The translations under genes were made by a program, and so were the position numbers. Shown piece after piece: positions 7,523 through 17,000 of a stretch of 50,757 bases of DNA. This DNA comes from Allobosea sp. CRIB-10 (lineage in GTDB: Bacteria > Pseudomonadota > Alphaproteobacteria > Rhizobiales > Beijerinckiaceae), in assembly GCF_900112185.1 (NCBI RefSeq), contig NZ_FOKP01000034.1:1-50757 (forward strand), given 5' to 3'. The notes beneath the pieces were generated by a model that saw only the letters and a list, made by a program, of their open reading frames with translations, ran no database searches and had not been told where the DNA came from. Within the stretch, counting starts at the first letter, position 1. Every line of letters starts with the position of its first letter.

Positions 7523-8290
7523 TCAGAGGGAGGAAACGAGGTGCCCGCCGTCGACCGCGATCGAGGCGCCGGTCACATGGGCGGAGGCGTCGGAGCAGAG
7601 AAACAGAAGCGGCCCGTCGAGGTCCGAGAGCTGCCCCAGCCGGCGCGTCGGAATGCGGCGGATCAGGGCCTTGCCGGCCTCGCTGGCAAAGAAATCGCGG
7701 TTGAGATCCGTCTCGACATAGCCGGGGCACAAGGCGTTGGCCCGGATGCCGTGACGCGCCCATTCGAGCGCCATCGATTTGGTGAGCTGGAGAAGCCCTG
7801 CCTTGGAGGCGGCGTAAGCTGCTACTTGCCCGGCGACACGGGCGCCGAGAATGGATGCGACATTGACGATGTTGCCTCCTCTCCCATCCGCGGCCATCGC
7901 ACGGGCCGCGGCTTGGCCGACGACGAAGGCTCCTTTGAGATTGGTGTCCATGATGCGGCTCCAGGAGGCCTCGTCCTGATCGAGCAGCGGCGTCGTGGCG
8001 GTGATGCCGGCATTGTTCACCAGCACGTCGAGGCGCCCCCACGCAGCCAGCACCGCGGCCATGGCGGCGTCTGCCGAGGCAGGCGCTGTCACGTCGAGGC
8101 TGATCGCCAGCGCCTCGCCCCCAGCCGCGCGGATACGGTCACAGACGGCTTCGCAATCGGCGCTTCGGCGAGCGGCAACGGCCACCCGGGCACCTGAGGC
8201 GGCGAGAATCTCGGAGAAATGCGCGCCGAGGCCTCGGGAGGCCCCCGTTATCAGAACCGTACGGCCATCGAACGACGCTTGGAATCCCAT
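7523..8290 (-). CDS. Short-chain dehydrogenase/reductase
   Basis: A 255-residue classical SDR. The cofactor motif TGASRGLG is at residues 15-22, NNAG at 92-95, and the catalytic triad is S146, Y159, K163. The ATG at 8290 has GGAGG eight bases upstream; a longer frame to 8371 would run into the operator. It is the first gene of the leftward acyl-CoA operon. It probably oxidises a hydroxyacyl intermediate with NAD(P). Confidence 0.9.
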   Translation of the reverse strand: MGFQASFDGRTVLITGASRGLGAHFSEILAASGARVAVAARRSADCEAVCDRIRAAGGEALAISLDVTAPASADAAMAAVLAAWGRLDVLVNNAGITATTPLLDQDEASWSRIMDTNLKGAFVVGQAAARAMAADGRGGNIVNVASILGARVAGQVAAYAASKAGLLQLTKSMALEWARHGIRANALCPGYVETDLNRDFFASEAGKALIRRIPTRRLGQLSDLDGPLLFLCSDASAHVTGASIAVDGGHLVSSL

Positions 8291-8328
8291 CGATGTTCCT
8301 CCCCGATCCCGCTTCGCTGAATTTATCG

Positions 8329-8342
8329 AGCGAGCGCTCGCT
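8329..8342. promoter_or_regulatory. Perfect 14-bp palindrome, probable TetR operator
   Basis: agcgagcgctcgct reads identically on both strands and lies in the 72-base gap between the SDR operon and the divergent TetR gene. It is the natural binding site for that regulator. Confidence 0.65.
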
Positions 8343-8362
8343 TTATAGACATCGGTGCCGGC

Positions 8363-9127
8363 ATGTTGCAAGAGGGGCCACGCAAAGTGCTTTTCTGGAG
8401 GGAGCGGAGCGTGAGACCATCTCCGCCAGCGGCGGTCATGCCCCCTGTTCGCCTGGACCTATCGATGGAGGCGCTCGCGGAGCGTACCCTGGCGCGCCAT
8501 CTGGACACCGTGCGCGTGAAGAAGCCGCAGGTCGCGACGAAGCGCCTCGCGCGAATCCTGGACAGCACGCTCACGCTCGCGAACCAGGTCGGCTTTCACT
8601 CGATGAGCCTGCGCGACCTCTCCGAGCATGCCGGGCTGAGCATGGGAGCGCTCTATGCCTATTTCGACTCCAAGGAGACCCTGCTGCTGATGATCCTCGG
8701 CACGGTGTCCGAGGTTGTCGAGGAAACGCTCGGCGATGCGCCCAAGGAGCTTACGCCCGTCGAGCGGCTGCGCTGGCTTCTTGCCTCCCATGTCGCCCTG
8801 ACCGAGGCGCTGCTGCCCTGGTTCATCTTCGCCTATATGCAAGCGAAGAGTTTTCCGCCGCGGGCGCGCGCCATGGCCATAGCGGCCGAGCGCATGACGG
8901 AGGGTCTCCTCGCCGAGATCCTGGCGGAGGGCAAAGCCCTGGGAATGTTCGAGATCGACGATGTCGAAATGTGCGCGGCCCTGATCAAGCCGATGCTGCA
9001 GGACTGGTACGTCAAGCGCTCCAAGTACCGGCGGCGCCACATTACCGCGGAAGCCTTCACATATTCGCTCAGCACATTCGTGGAGCACGCGATCCGGCTT
9101 CGGCACGCCGGCATTATCGTCGAATAA
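8363..9127 (+). CDS. TetR-family regulator of the acyl-CoA operon
   Basis: 254 residues from the first ATG. An internal ATG at 8438 would give 229 residues and may be the true start, since neither has a good Shine-Dalgarno. The TetR helix-turn-helix lies near residues 60-105 (LRDLSEHAGLSMGALYAYF is the recognition part). The remaining part is the ligand-binding and dimer domain, without recognisable ligand residues. It is divergent from the SDR/acyl-CoA operon with a palindromic operator between them. An acyl-CoA or free acid inducer is likely by analogy with other TetR regulators of fatty-acid genes. Confidence 0.85.
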   Translation: MLQEGPRKVLFWRERSVRPSPPAAVMPPVRLDLSMEALAERTLARHLDTVRVKKPQVATKRLARILDSTLTLANQVGFHSMSLRDLSEHAGLSMGALYAYFDSKETLLLMILGTVSEVVEETLGDAPKELTPVERLRWLLASHVALTEALLPWFIFAYMQAKSFPPRARAMAIAAERMTEGLLAEILAEGKALGMFEIDDVEMCAALIKPMLQDWYVKRSKYRRRHITAEAFTYSLSTFVEHAIRLRHAGIIVE

Positions 9128-9169
9128 GAGGATTGTCGGGCGCTACGGCAGCGGTGGCTGTTCATCGGG

Positions 9170-9194
9170 TTGGGCGCCCCGAAAGGGCGACCAA
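9170..9194. terminator. Hairpin between convergent TetR and GntR genes
   Basis: TTGG-g-CGCCC, loop cgaaa, GGGCG-a-CCAA: nine paired bases with one mismatch, 42 bases after the TetR stop. It lacks a clear T-run, but its position between convergent genes fits a bidirectional terminator. Confidence 0.45.
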
Positions 9195-9371
9195 GATGCC
9201 AGAAGATGTGCGGTGATAATGCGGTGCCGGGCCATTGATCTGGCGATAGCCTGATTGCCGGCTGCAGGTAGCGGCCTCCGCTACTGATACGGAATTCGCC
9301 TCCCGCGGTCAGACTGCGCCGCATTGAAGCAAAATGTTTTCAGAGCAAAAATTTCTGCAGATTTTGACGAT

Positions 9372-10079
9372 TCAATCGCCAATCCCAAGAAGACGATAGA
9401 TGTAGTGCTGGAACGTGTAGAGATCGACTTTTCTGATTTCGGCCGCAGCGAGTTCATCGCGCCGTCGCATCGCGGCGATGAATTCATCCTGGATGCGAAT
9501 GGTGAAAACCACGAATTCCCTGTCTTGGCCGTCATCGTTTCGGGCCAGCGCCGCGGCGTAATAAGGGGCGGTGCGAGCGCGCAGATTGATGATCTGGTCG
9601 CCGAGGGTGACGGACCCGCATCGCTGCGCCAGGAGGCGAGGCACCTGCTGGATGGTGGCGACGCGGTTCAGGATCTCCGATTCAACCCAGTAGACGCGGC
9701 GTGTCGCAAGGATCGCCTCCTCAAGCTCATCGATATCGGCGCTCGACATCGAGGAGACGCATCTCCGGGCCGCCTCGGCCTCCAGAATGTTTCGCACAGC
9801 GAAGATTTCGTCCATCATAGCCCGGTCAATCTCGGGAATCTGGACGCTATAGTTCGGGCGCAGGATCAGAACGCGCTCGACGGTCAGTTTACCGATCGCA
9901 TCTCGAACGGGCTGCACGCTCGTGCCCAGGTCGGCAGCCAGCGAGCGTAGCGTCAAGCGGGTTCCTGGAAGCCATTCTCCGCGAAATATCCGATCCCGAA
10001 TGGTGTGATAAACCTGAAGACTCAACGTTTCCGCCGGCGCATCGCTCGGAGCGGGGGCGGTTTTTGTTTTTTGATTCAT
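9372..10079 (-). CDS. GntR-family (FCD-type) transcriptional regulator
   Basis: 235 residues from ATG at 10079, with GGAGAG about ten bases upstream; an in-frame start 69 bases earlier is possible. The winged helix is at residues 18-80 (LRSLAADLGTSVQPVRDAI is the helix-turn-helix). The C-terminal part is helical and of FCD type, though the usual FH metal-ligand pair of that domain is not visible, so its ligand binding may be metal-independent. It is divergent from the class-III aminotransferase. TGTGATCACA-type dyads in the intergenic region, and again upstream of the Pot-type transporter, are its probable operators. Confidence 0.85.
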   Translation of the reverse strand: MNQKTKTAPAPSDAPAETLSLQVYHTIRDRIFRGEWLPGTRLTLRSLAADLGTSVQPVRDAIGKLTVERVLILRPNYSVQIPEIDRAMMDEIFAVRNILEAEAARRCVSSMSSADIDELEEAILATRRVYWVESEILNRVATIQQVPRLLAQRCGSVTLGDQIINLRARTAPYYAAALARNDDGQDREFVVFTIRIQDEFIAAMRRRDELAAAEIRKVDLYTFQHYIYRLLGIGD

Positions 10080-10139
10080 GAAGTCAGCTCTCCATCTCCG
10101 CTTGTAACCTGCCTCGGCCTTCGAAAAGGTGAAGCTCGA

Positions 10140-10148
10140 TGTGATCAC
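10140..10148. promoter_or_regulatory. Probable GntR operator half-match (TGTGATCAC)
   Basis: It sits 61 bases upstream of the GntR start, consistent with autoregulation. It matches nine of the ten bases of the perfect TGTGATCACA site upstream of the transporter operon. Confidence 0.5.
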
Positions 10149-10298
10149 GATAGTCGCGCATCGCGCAGGCGAGCAAGCGAGATGCGCCGACGAATTTCAG
10201 GATGGCGCGCGTGATTTGCGCTCACGCTTGCGAAATTCGGCCATTTTCTTCTCGGTGATCAACCTGTTGGAATTTTTCCAGTTGCCTGTGCTATGATC

Positions 10299-10310
10299 AT
10301 GTGATCACAT
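10299..10310. promoter_or_regulatory. Probable GntR operator, palindrome ATGTGATCACAT
   Basis: A perfect 12-base palindrome overlapping a candidate -10 (TATGAT at 10292). Its GT-n4-AC core is the common layout of GntR-family operators. The same core recurs at 24246 and 24408. Confidence 0.65.
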
Positions 10311-10591
10311 AACTCTCACCAGCATTCATGCGGCTTTGATGGTGTCGAGGCGAGGGGCAAGCAGCAACGGAAGGGAGTTGCCTCACGCCGGCGGCTCCCA
10401 TTGGAGCGCCAGGCGCGCCGAATTCTCAGGAGGGCGCCGGTGGCTTCAAGCGGATGGCGGCATGTGAGATGCGCGCGCCGCGGCGTCTAGAGGAATTGTC
10501 GTAGCGATTGCTCTGCAGAGGTCTGCGGGTCGGACGGCGGCCGATACATAACGTAGCGATCCGAGTATCCAACACGGATGGGATAAGAACG

Positions 10592-11908
10592 ATGATCAAT
10601 TGGCCGGACGCTGCTTCTCGGTCCAGAGCGCTCTATGATCGGGGCTTGAAAGTGCTCCCCGGCGGCATCACCCGTACATTGCCCTGGCAGGAGCCTTTCC
10701 CGGTCTATGCGGCGCGCGGCGAAGGGGCTTATGTCATCGATGTCGACGGAACCCGGCGCCTTGATCTTCTGAACAACTTTGCATCCTTGATACACGGTCA
10801 CGCGCATCCTGCTGTTGTTGAGGCCGTCCGTCGTCAGGTCGGCAACGGATCGGCCTTCACGCTTCCGACGGAGCAGGAAGTCGCACTGGCGGAAACGATT
10901 TGCGGCCGCGCAGAAAGCTTCGAGCAGGTCAGGTTCTGCAATTCAGGCTCCGAAGCCGTCATGAGCGCCATTAAAGCTGCTCGTGCGATCACGGGGCGCC
11001 CCAAGATCGTAAAGGCCGAGGGTGTTTATCATGGGGCGTATGATTACGCCGAGGTCAGCCTCGATTCTTCGCCTGCGAACTGGGGAAATGATCCGAACTC
11101 GATCGGTTATTCGAAAGGGGTGCCCAAGGGCGTGACCGACGACGTCATCGTTATCCCCTTCAACGATGTCGAGGCGTCCGAGCGCGTCATTCGCGCCAAT
11201 GCCGGCGACATCGCAGCGGTTCTTCTCGACGCGGCTCCGAGCTATCTGGGCTTTGTCCAGATATCCAAGCCGTTCATCGCAATGATCGAGCGGGTGACCC
11301 GGGAGATCGGTGCGGTTCTCATCCTGGACGAAGTGATCACGTTCCGATCCCACACCGGTGGTGCTCAGACGCTGCTCGGCGTCAACCCGGATCTTACGAC
11401 GCTGGCCAAGATCATCGGTGGCGGTTTTCCGGTCGGCGCCGTCGCCGGGCGGCGAGAGTTCATGCGGATCTATGATCATCGCGAGGGAAAGCCGGGGCTG
11501 CCGTGGAGCGGGACCTTCACGGCCAACCCCGTGACCATGACCGCCGGCAAGGTCACTCTGGACCTGCTCGACCACGCGGCCATCGATCGCCTGAACCAGC
11601 TCGGCGACCGATTGATCGATGGAGTGAACGCGGCCTTTGCGAAATCGAGCTTCCCAGGCCAGGTCACCGGCTTCGGATCGAGCTTCATGATCTTCGGTCA
11701 CACGCGGTCGGTCAGCGATTACCGCTCGGGATACTCCACCCCCGAGGAAACCAGGCGCGTCGCCGCTCTTCAGCACGCATTGACCATCGAAGGCTTCCAT
11801 ATCGCCCGGACCGGCAAGGGGTTCCTGTCAACGCCGATGACCGAAGCGGACATTGATCGTTTCATCGACGCCGTGTCCCGTGTCGTCGATGCTGGATTGG
11901 AAATGTAG
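10592..11908 (+). CDS. Class-III PLP aminotransferase (glutamate-1-semialdehyde aminomutase/beta-aminotransferase-like)
   Basis: 438 residues from ATG at 10592 (MINWPDAAS). The PLP lysine is K273 in LAKIIGGGFPVGA, with upstream NSGSEAVMSAIKAAR and DEVITFRS motifs of the GSAM group. Length and order match glutamate-1-semialdehyde aminomutases and beta-amino-acid aminotransferases. Heme-pathway hemL is normally unlinked to catabolic regulators, so a catabolic amine or beta-amino-acid transaminase is more likely. It is monocistronic, divergent from GntR, and probably co-regulated with the transporter and transaminase at 18992-24173. Confidence 0.85.
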   Translation: MINWPDAASRSRALYDRGLKVLPGGITRTLPWQEPFPVYAARGEGAYVIDVDGTRRLDLLNNFASLIHGHAHPAVVEAVRRQVGNGSAFTLPTEQEVALAETICGRAESFEQVRFCNSGSEAVMSAIKAARAITGRPKIVKAEGVYHGAYDYAEVSLDSSPANWGNDPNSIGYSKGVPKGVTDDVIVIPFNDVEASERVIRANAGDIAAVLLDAAPSYLGFVQISKPFIAMIERVTREIGAVLILDEVITFRSHTGGAQTLLGVNPDLTTLAKIIGGGFPVGAVAGRREFMRIYDHREGKPGLPWSGTFTANPVTMTAGKVTLDLLDHAAIDRLNQLGDRLIDGVNAAFAKSSFPGQVTGFGSSFMIFGHTRSVSDYRSGYSTPEETRRVAALQHALTIEGFHIARTGKGFLSTPMTEADIDRFIDAVSRVVDAGLEM

Positions 11909-12012
11909 TGGCATGTATCAGCTTATAATGGAATAAATGCCAATATTTCTGTGTCGGGAATCGGCGCAGATCCGTGAATTCTACAATAAGATGCGCTTTG
12001 AATAAGAATATA

Positions 12013-12031
12013 TCGAGAATCAAATTCTCGA
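12013..12031 (+). terminator. Perfect 8-bp hairpin TCGAGAAT/ATTCTCGA after aminotransferase
   Basis: Arms at 12013-12020 and 12024-12031 with a three-base loop caa, about 100 bases after the aminotransferase stop. There is no T-run, so termination is plausible but not proven. Confidence 0.4.
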
Positions 12032-12051
12032 CCCCAGGCCGAGTATCGCCT

Positions 12052-12080
12052 CCTCGCCGGAATTTTCTATTAAGGCGAGG
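12052..12080. other. Second hairpin CCTCGCC/GGCGAGG with AT-rich loop
   Basis: Seven-base perfect arms around a 15-base loop, followed by ggaaaaatttt. It may be the real transcription stop for the aminotransferase message or an unrelated structure. Confidence 0.3.
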
Positions 12081-12280
12081 GGAAAAATTTTGACGAACCT
12101 CGAAACGCCGGGCAGGTTTCACGCCCGGTTTAGGTCAAATCGCGCGGGGGCAACCCGATGGAATTCGATCGACCAAGCCACCTCAGCCTGTTGGTCGCGA
12201 ACCCCGAGTCGCCGAAACGAAAACCAGGTCGCATTGATCGCCTCAGGCGACGTCGCGTCCGAGCGGCGAAGATATCCTGC

Positions 12281-12320
12281 TTGACTATTCGATAAACGCG
12301 TTTATTAAACGCGTTTATCG
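12281..12320 (+). promoter_or_regulatory. Promoter and 31-base TetR operator for the first RND operon
   Basis: TTGACT at 12281-12286 is followed 17 bases later by attaaa (12304-12309). Overlapping this is a perfect inverted repeat: 15-base arms at 12290-12304 (cgataaacgcgttta) and 12306-12320 around one central base. Each arm itself contains the palindrome aaacgcgttt, so two dimers could bind side by side. The TetR gene starts 12 bases later, so autoregulation is expected. Confidence 0.75.
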
Positions 12321-12332
12321 AAAGGAACTGCC

Positions 12333-12947
12333 ATGCCCAGACCGGCCCTCAACGATGACCAGCTCGCCGAAGCGCGTGCCCGTATTCTCGCTGCTGCCGG
12401 CCGCATCATTTCGGCCGAGGGCTACGGCGCCCTATCGATGCGCCGGGTTGCAACCGCAGTAGGCCTGACGGCTGGGGCGCTCTATCGCTACTTCCCGACC
12501 AAGCAGGACGTGCTCAGGACCTATTGCATCGAGGCCCTCGATCAGCTGGCCGACGAGTGCAACCGCATCCTGCGGGAAACCGGCGACGCCTCGTTGGCGC
12601 TGGAGCGCATCCTGATCGCCTATGGCGACTTCGCCCTCGACGATCCCGACCGCTTCCGCATCCTGTTCCTGGATCCCCAGGTCACCAGGCTCGAACTCGA
12701 CGATCCCAGCGTGCTCAACGGCTACGACCTCCTTCTGGAGACGGTGGAACGGGTTCAGTCCGGCGGCCTGCTACGCCCGCTTCCCACCGCGGACATCGCG
12801 CGCATCCTCCTGGCCAGCGTCCACGGTGTCTGCGCCCTGTCCGTGACCGTGCGCGAGATCGATTTCAAGGATGCGCGCACCCTTGCCGTCGAGTCCGTGC
12901 GCAACGCCCTGCGCGGGCTGTCTTCCACTCCGGGAGATCTCACATGA
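12333..12947 (+). CDS. TetR-family regulator of RND efflux operon
   Basis: 204 residues. The N-terminal helix-turn-helix reads MRRVATAVGLTAGALYRYFP at about residues 36-55, a standard TetR motif. AAGGAAC precedes the ATG. The stop overlaps the start of the membrane-fusion protein (ATGA), so regulator and pump form one operon, unlike the usual divergent acrR layout. It binds most likely to the large inverted repeat immediately upstream; pump substrates would be inducers. Confidence 0.9.
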   Translation: MPRPALNDDQLAEARARILAAAGRIISAEGYGALSMRRVATAVGLTAGALYRYFPTKQDVLRTYCIEALDQLADECNRILRETGDASLALERILIAYGDFALDDPDRFRILFLDPQVTRLELDDPSVLNGYDLLLETVERVQSGGLLRPLPTADIARILLASVHGVCALSVTVREIDFKDARTLAVESVRNALRGLSSTPGDLT

Positions 12948-14047
12948 AAGACTTGCTCAAGAGGCTGATCGTTTGTGGTTGCGCCTGCGGCCTGGCGCTA
13001 TCCGTCAGCGGCTGCGGCGAGGAGAAGAAGGCCCAGGCCGAGCCTCCGCGGCCGGTTCGCACGCTCCTCGCGAAGCCGAGCCTCGTCGGCGAGGAGGTCG
13101 TCCAGACCGGCGACATCCAGCCGCATACCGAGACCGATCTTGGTTTCCGGATGGACGGCCGTGTCGCGGCGCGGAATGTCGAAGTCGGCATGACCGTCAT
13201 TGAGGATCAACTCCTCGCGACGCTCGACAGGCGCGATATCGAAAACGAGCTGCGCTCCGCCGAGGCCGAAGTCACACGCGCAGAGGCGGCCGAAGCGCTG
13301 GCCAAATCGGGATTGGAGCGTCAACGTACGCTGTTCGAGAAGCAAATCGTCGCACGCGTTAGAATGGAGGAGGCCGAGACCGCCTGGCGCGAGGCCAATG
13401 CCAGGACGCAAAGCGCTCAGTCCGCGCTTGAGACCGCACGGAACAAGCTGGGCTATGCTGAGCTCCGTGCGCCCTATGACGGTATCATCACCACGATCGC
13501 CATCAATGGCGGCCAGGTCGTCAGCGCCGGCCAGGCTGCGATCAAGCTCGCGTCCGTCCGCGAGCGCGACGCCGTGTTCAACATCTCCGAGCGGCTGTAC
13601 CTTGCAGCTCCCAACGACGTGAAAGTCGAGGTCGCGCTCGCATCCAATCCGTCGATCAAGGTTACCGGTACTTTGCGCGATGCAAGTCCGAGCGCTGATC
13701 CGGTGACGCGCACCTATCGCGTTCGCTTTGCCCTGCCCGATGCACCGCCCGAGATGACGCTCGGCGCTGCCGTGACCGGGCGCGTCCTTATCTCGGGCAA
13801 GCCGCTCTTCCTCTTGCCGGCCTCGGCCTTGACGGATGAGAACGGCAAGCCCGCCGTCTTCGTCGTCCAGCCGGCCAGCCAGGACCTGGTTCGCAAGCCG
13901 GTTGCGGTCGTGCGCTATACGGCGACGGAAGTGCTGGTCGATTCCGGGCTGACCGCGGGCGAGGCCGTGGTCACCGCCGGGGTGAGCAAGCTGCGGCCCG
14001 GCCAGAAAGTCGCTTTCGACGGCAAGCAGGGCGAGGCCGTGAAATGA
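12944..14047 (+). CDS. RND periplasmic adaptor (membrane-fusion) lipoprotein
   Basis: 367 residues from ATG at 12944. The N-terminus is a lipoprotein signal with lipobox VSGC (C24). Domains in order: barrel-sandwich lipoyl half (TDLGFRMDGRV), alpha-helical hairpin rich in Ala/Glu (about 95-165), second lipoyl half (LRAPYDGIIT), beta-barrel and membrane-proximal domain. It links the inner-membrane pump to an outer-membrane channel; no channel gene is in the operon, so a TolC-type protein encoded elsewhere is needed. The pump gene starts inside its stop codon. Confidence 0.92.
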   Translation: MKDLLKRLIVCGCACGLALSVSGCGEEKKAQAEPPRPVRTLLAKPSLVGEEVVQTGDIQPHTETDLGFRMDGRVAARNVEVGMTVIEDQLLATLDRRDIENELRSAEAEVTRAEAAEALAKSGLERQRTLFEKQIVARVRMEEAETAWREANARTQSAQSALETARNKLGYAELRAPYDGIITTIAINGGQVVSAGQAAIKLASVRERDAVFNISERLYLAAPNDVKVEVALASNPSIKVTGTLRDASPSADPVTRTYRVRFALPDAPPEMTLGAAVTGRVLISGKPLFLLPASALTDENGKPAVFVVQPASQDLVRKPVAVVRYTATEVLVDSGLTAGEAVVTAGVSKLRPGQKVAFDGKQGEAVK

Positions 14048-17000
14048 GCACCTCCATGGCTCCCGGCGGCAACGGCCGCTTCAACCTCTCCTCCTGGGCG
14101 ATCGGCCAGAAGTCGCTGATCTTCTTCCTGATGCTGATCACCCTGATCGGCGGTGCGATGAGTTACACGCGGCTCAGCCGCAACGAGGACCCGGCCTTCA
14201 CCATCAAGACCATGGTGATCGCCGCCCGTTGGCCGGGCGCGACGATCACCGACACGACCAAGCTCCTGACCGACCGGCTGGAGAAGAAGCTGGAGGAGGT
14301 TCCCTATCTCTTCCGACTGGACAGCTACACGCGTCCCGGCGAGAGCGTGATTATGCTCAATCTGCGGGATGATGCGCCCGCGCGTGTCGTTCCGGATGCC
14401 TGGTATCAGGCGCGCAAGAAGATTGCGGACATCGCAGCGACGCTGCCGAGCGGCGTTCAGGGGCCATTCTTCGACGACGAGTTCGGCGACACCTTCGGCC
14501 TGATCTACGGCTTCACCGCAGAAGGCTTTTCGGATCGCGAGCTCCGCGATCGGCTGGAGACGGTGCGAGCCGAACTTCTGCGGATCCCGAATATCGGCAA
14601 GGTCCAGCTTCTCGGCGTCCAGGAAGAGCAGATCGTCATCGAGTTCTCGCCTGGCCGGCTCGCCGCCTTCGGGCTGGACGAGCAGAGCGTGCTGCGTGCC
14701 CTGCAGGCCCAGAACGCTGTGAGTCCGGCCGGGACCATGCGCCTTGCGGACGAGAAGATCGCGTTGCGGGTCAGCGGCAGCTTCGCCTCGGAAGAGGCGC
14801 TGCGAGCGGTGACATTGCGGGCGAACGACCGCTTCGTGCCGTTGAGCGACATTGCCACCATCCAGCGCATTCCAGCCGATCCGCCGGCCCCGCTGTTCCG
14901 GGTCAATGGCGAAAAAGCCATGGGTGTCGCCATCTCGATGGCGCCGACCGGCAACCTGCTGGAGTTCGGCGAGGCCGTGAAGGCGCAGATGGACGCGATC
15001 AAGAGCACGCTGCCCCATGGCATCGAGATGATGCAGGTTGCCGATCAGGCGGTCGTGGTGAAGCAGGCGGTCAACGGCTTCGTCACGGTGCTGCTCGAAG
15101 CCATTGCCATCGTGCTGGCGGTGTCCTTCCTGTCGCTCGGCATGCGGGCCGGCCTGGTGGTGAGCGTCTCGATCCCCTTCGTGCTGGCGCTGACCTTCAT
15201 CGGCATGGAGCTCACCGGGATCGGTCTGCAACGGATTTCGCTGGGAGCGCTGATCATCGCGCTCGGCCTCCTCGTCGACGATGCGATGATCACAGTCGAG
15301 GCCATGGTCGGCAAGCTGGAGGCGGGCGAAGATCTCAAGCGGGCGGCGAGCTATGCGTATGAATCGACCGCCTTCCCGATGCTGACCGGCACGCTCGTAA
15401 TGATCGCCGGCTTCATTCCGATCGGCTTCGCGGCATCGAGCGCCGGTGAATATTGCTACTCGATGTTCATGGTGGTGCTGATCTCGCTGTCGGCCTCCTG
15501 GGTCGTCGCGGTGCTGTTCTCGCCTTTGCTCGGCACCTTGATGCTGCCGAAGAGCCTTCCCGGGCATGGCCATGGCAATGGCCGGGTCATGCAGGCCTAT
15601 GAAGCCGTGCTCGGATGGGTGCTCGCCCATCGCTGGATCACGATCGGCGCTGCGATCGCCATCTTCATCGTTTCGCTCGCCGGCGCAGCTCGTCTCGAGG
15701 AGCAGTTCTTTCCCGCCTCCGACCGCCCCGAGCTGATGGTCACGGTGACGCTGCCCCAGAATGCGTCGCTTGAGGCCAGCAACCGCGAGGCGGCCAAGCT
15801 CGAGGTCGTGCTCAAGAACGATCCGACCGTCGAGCGCTTCTCGACCTATGTCGGCTCCGGCGCGGTTCGCTTCTATCTCGGCCTCGACCTCCTGCTTGCC
15901 AACGACAACGTCACCCAGACGGTGGTCGTGACGAAGGGGCTCAAGGAGCGCGATGCGTTGCAGGCCAGGCTCGCGGAGATCTACAAGGCGGATCGTTCCG
16001 GCCTGATCGTCCGCGCTACGCCGCTGGAGCTCGGCCCGCCGGTCGGCTGGCCGCTGAAATACCAGGTCACCGGGCCTGATCAGGCGATGGCGCGCGATAT
16101 CGCCGGCAAGCTCGCCAACCTCATCGCGACCAATGCCGACACACGGGACGTGCATCTCTCGACGGGCGAGCCGCAGCGCAGCGTGCTGGTCAAGGTCGAT
16201 CAGAATCAAGCCCGTGCGATCGGTCTCTCCTCCGAGGATGTCGCCAGCGCAATGGCCTCGATTTTCTCCGGCGTGTTGGTGACGAGCGTGCGCGACCAGG
16301 ATCGCCTCGTCGAGGTGATCATGCGGGCGCGGAGCGGCGAGAGGACCGATCTGGCGACGCTCGGCAATCTGCAGATCCAGACGCCGAAGGGGCGCTCCGT
16401 TCCGCTCTCCCAGATCGCCGAGTTGAGCTACGGCGTCGAGGATCCGGTCGTCTGGCGGAGGCAGCGCCTCCCTATGATGACGGTCCAGGCGGATATCCAG
16501 GCGGGTCTCCAGCCGACCACGGTCGTCAACGCGCTGGCGCCGGCCGTGGCGGCGTTCGCCGCGGGGTTGCCCGAGGGATATCGCGTCGCGACCGGCGGCG
16601 TCGTCGAGGAGGCCGGCAAAGGCAACGCCTCGATCGTCGCCGTCCTGCCGCTGACCGCCCTGGTGATGTGCGCGCTGCTGATGGTGCAATTGCGCAGCTT
16701 CTCGCGCATGGCGCTCGCCTTCGCCATGGCGCCGTTCGGGCTCATCGGCGTGGTTGCGGCGATGCTGCCGACCGGAACCCCGATGGGCTTCGTCGCGCAG
16801 CTCGGCGTGATCGCGCTGGTCGGAATGATCGTTCGCAACGCGGTCATCCTGATCGATGAGGTCAGCACCAATATGAAGACCGGCGAAGAACCCGTGCAGG
16901 CCATCATCCATGCTTCGACGCATCGGGCTCGCCCGATCGTGCTGACGGCGCTGGCGGCGATCCTCGGCATGATCCCGATCGCGCCGCAGATCTTCTGGGG

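Larger units (their letters stand above)
10080..10591. other. 512-base divergent regulatory region between GntR and aminotransferase
   Basis: No credible gene. It holds three gatc-centred dyads: TGTGATCAC at 10140-10148, GGTGATCAACC at 10254-10264 and ATGTGATCACAT at 10299-10310. A possible rightward promoter is TTGGAA at 10267 and TATGAT at 10292, spaced 19 bases. This leaves an unusually long leader of about 280 bases ahead of the aminotransferase; I see no known riboswitch in it. Confidence 0.5.
11909..12332. other. 424-base intergenic region with hairpins and TetR operator
   Basis: No credible gene; a reverse-strand frame at 11862-12122 is low-complexity and AT-rich. The left part is distinctly AT-rich. 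It contains the hairpins at 12013 and 12052 and the operator/promoter at 12281-12320, listed separately. Confidence 0.5.

Noticed and set aside
10592..11908. Calling the class-III aminotransferase hemL
   Set aside because: Sequence is of the wider GSAM-like group, but the divergent GntR and amine-transport linkage argue for catabolism; no heme genes are nearby.
11862..12122. Reverse-strand frame of 86 codons after the aminotransferase
   Set aside because: It overlaps the aminotransferase end, has no Shine-Dalgarno and covers hairpins; probably non-coding.
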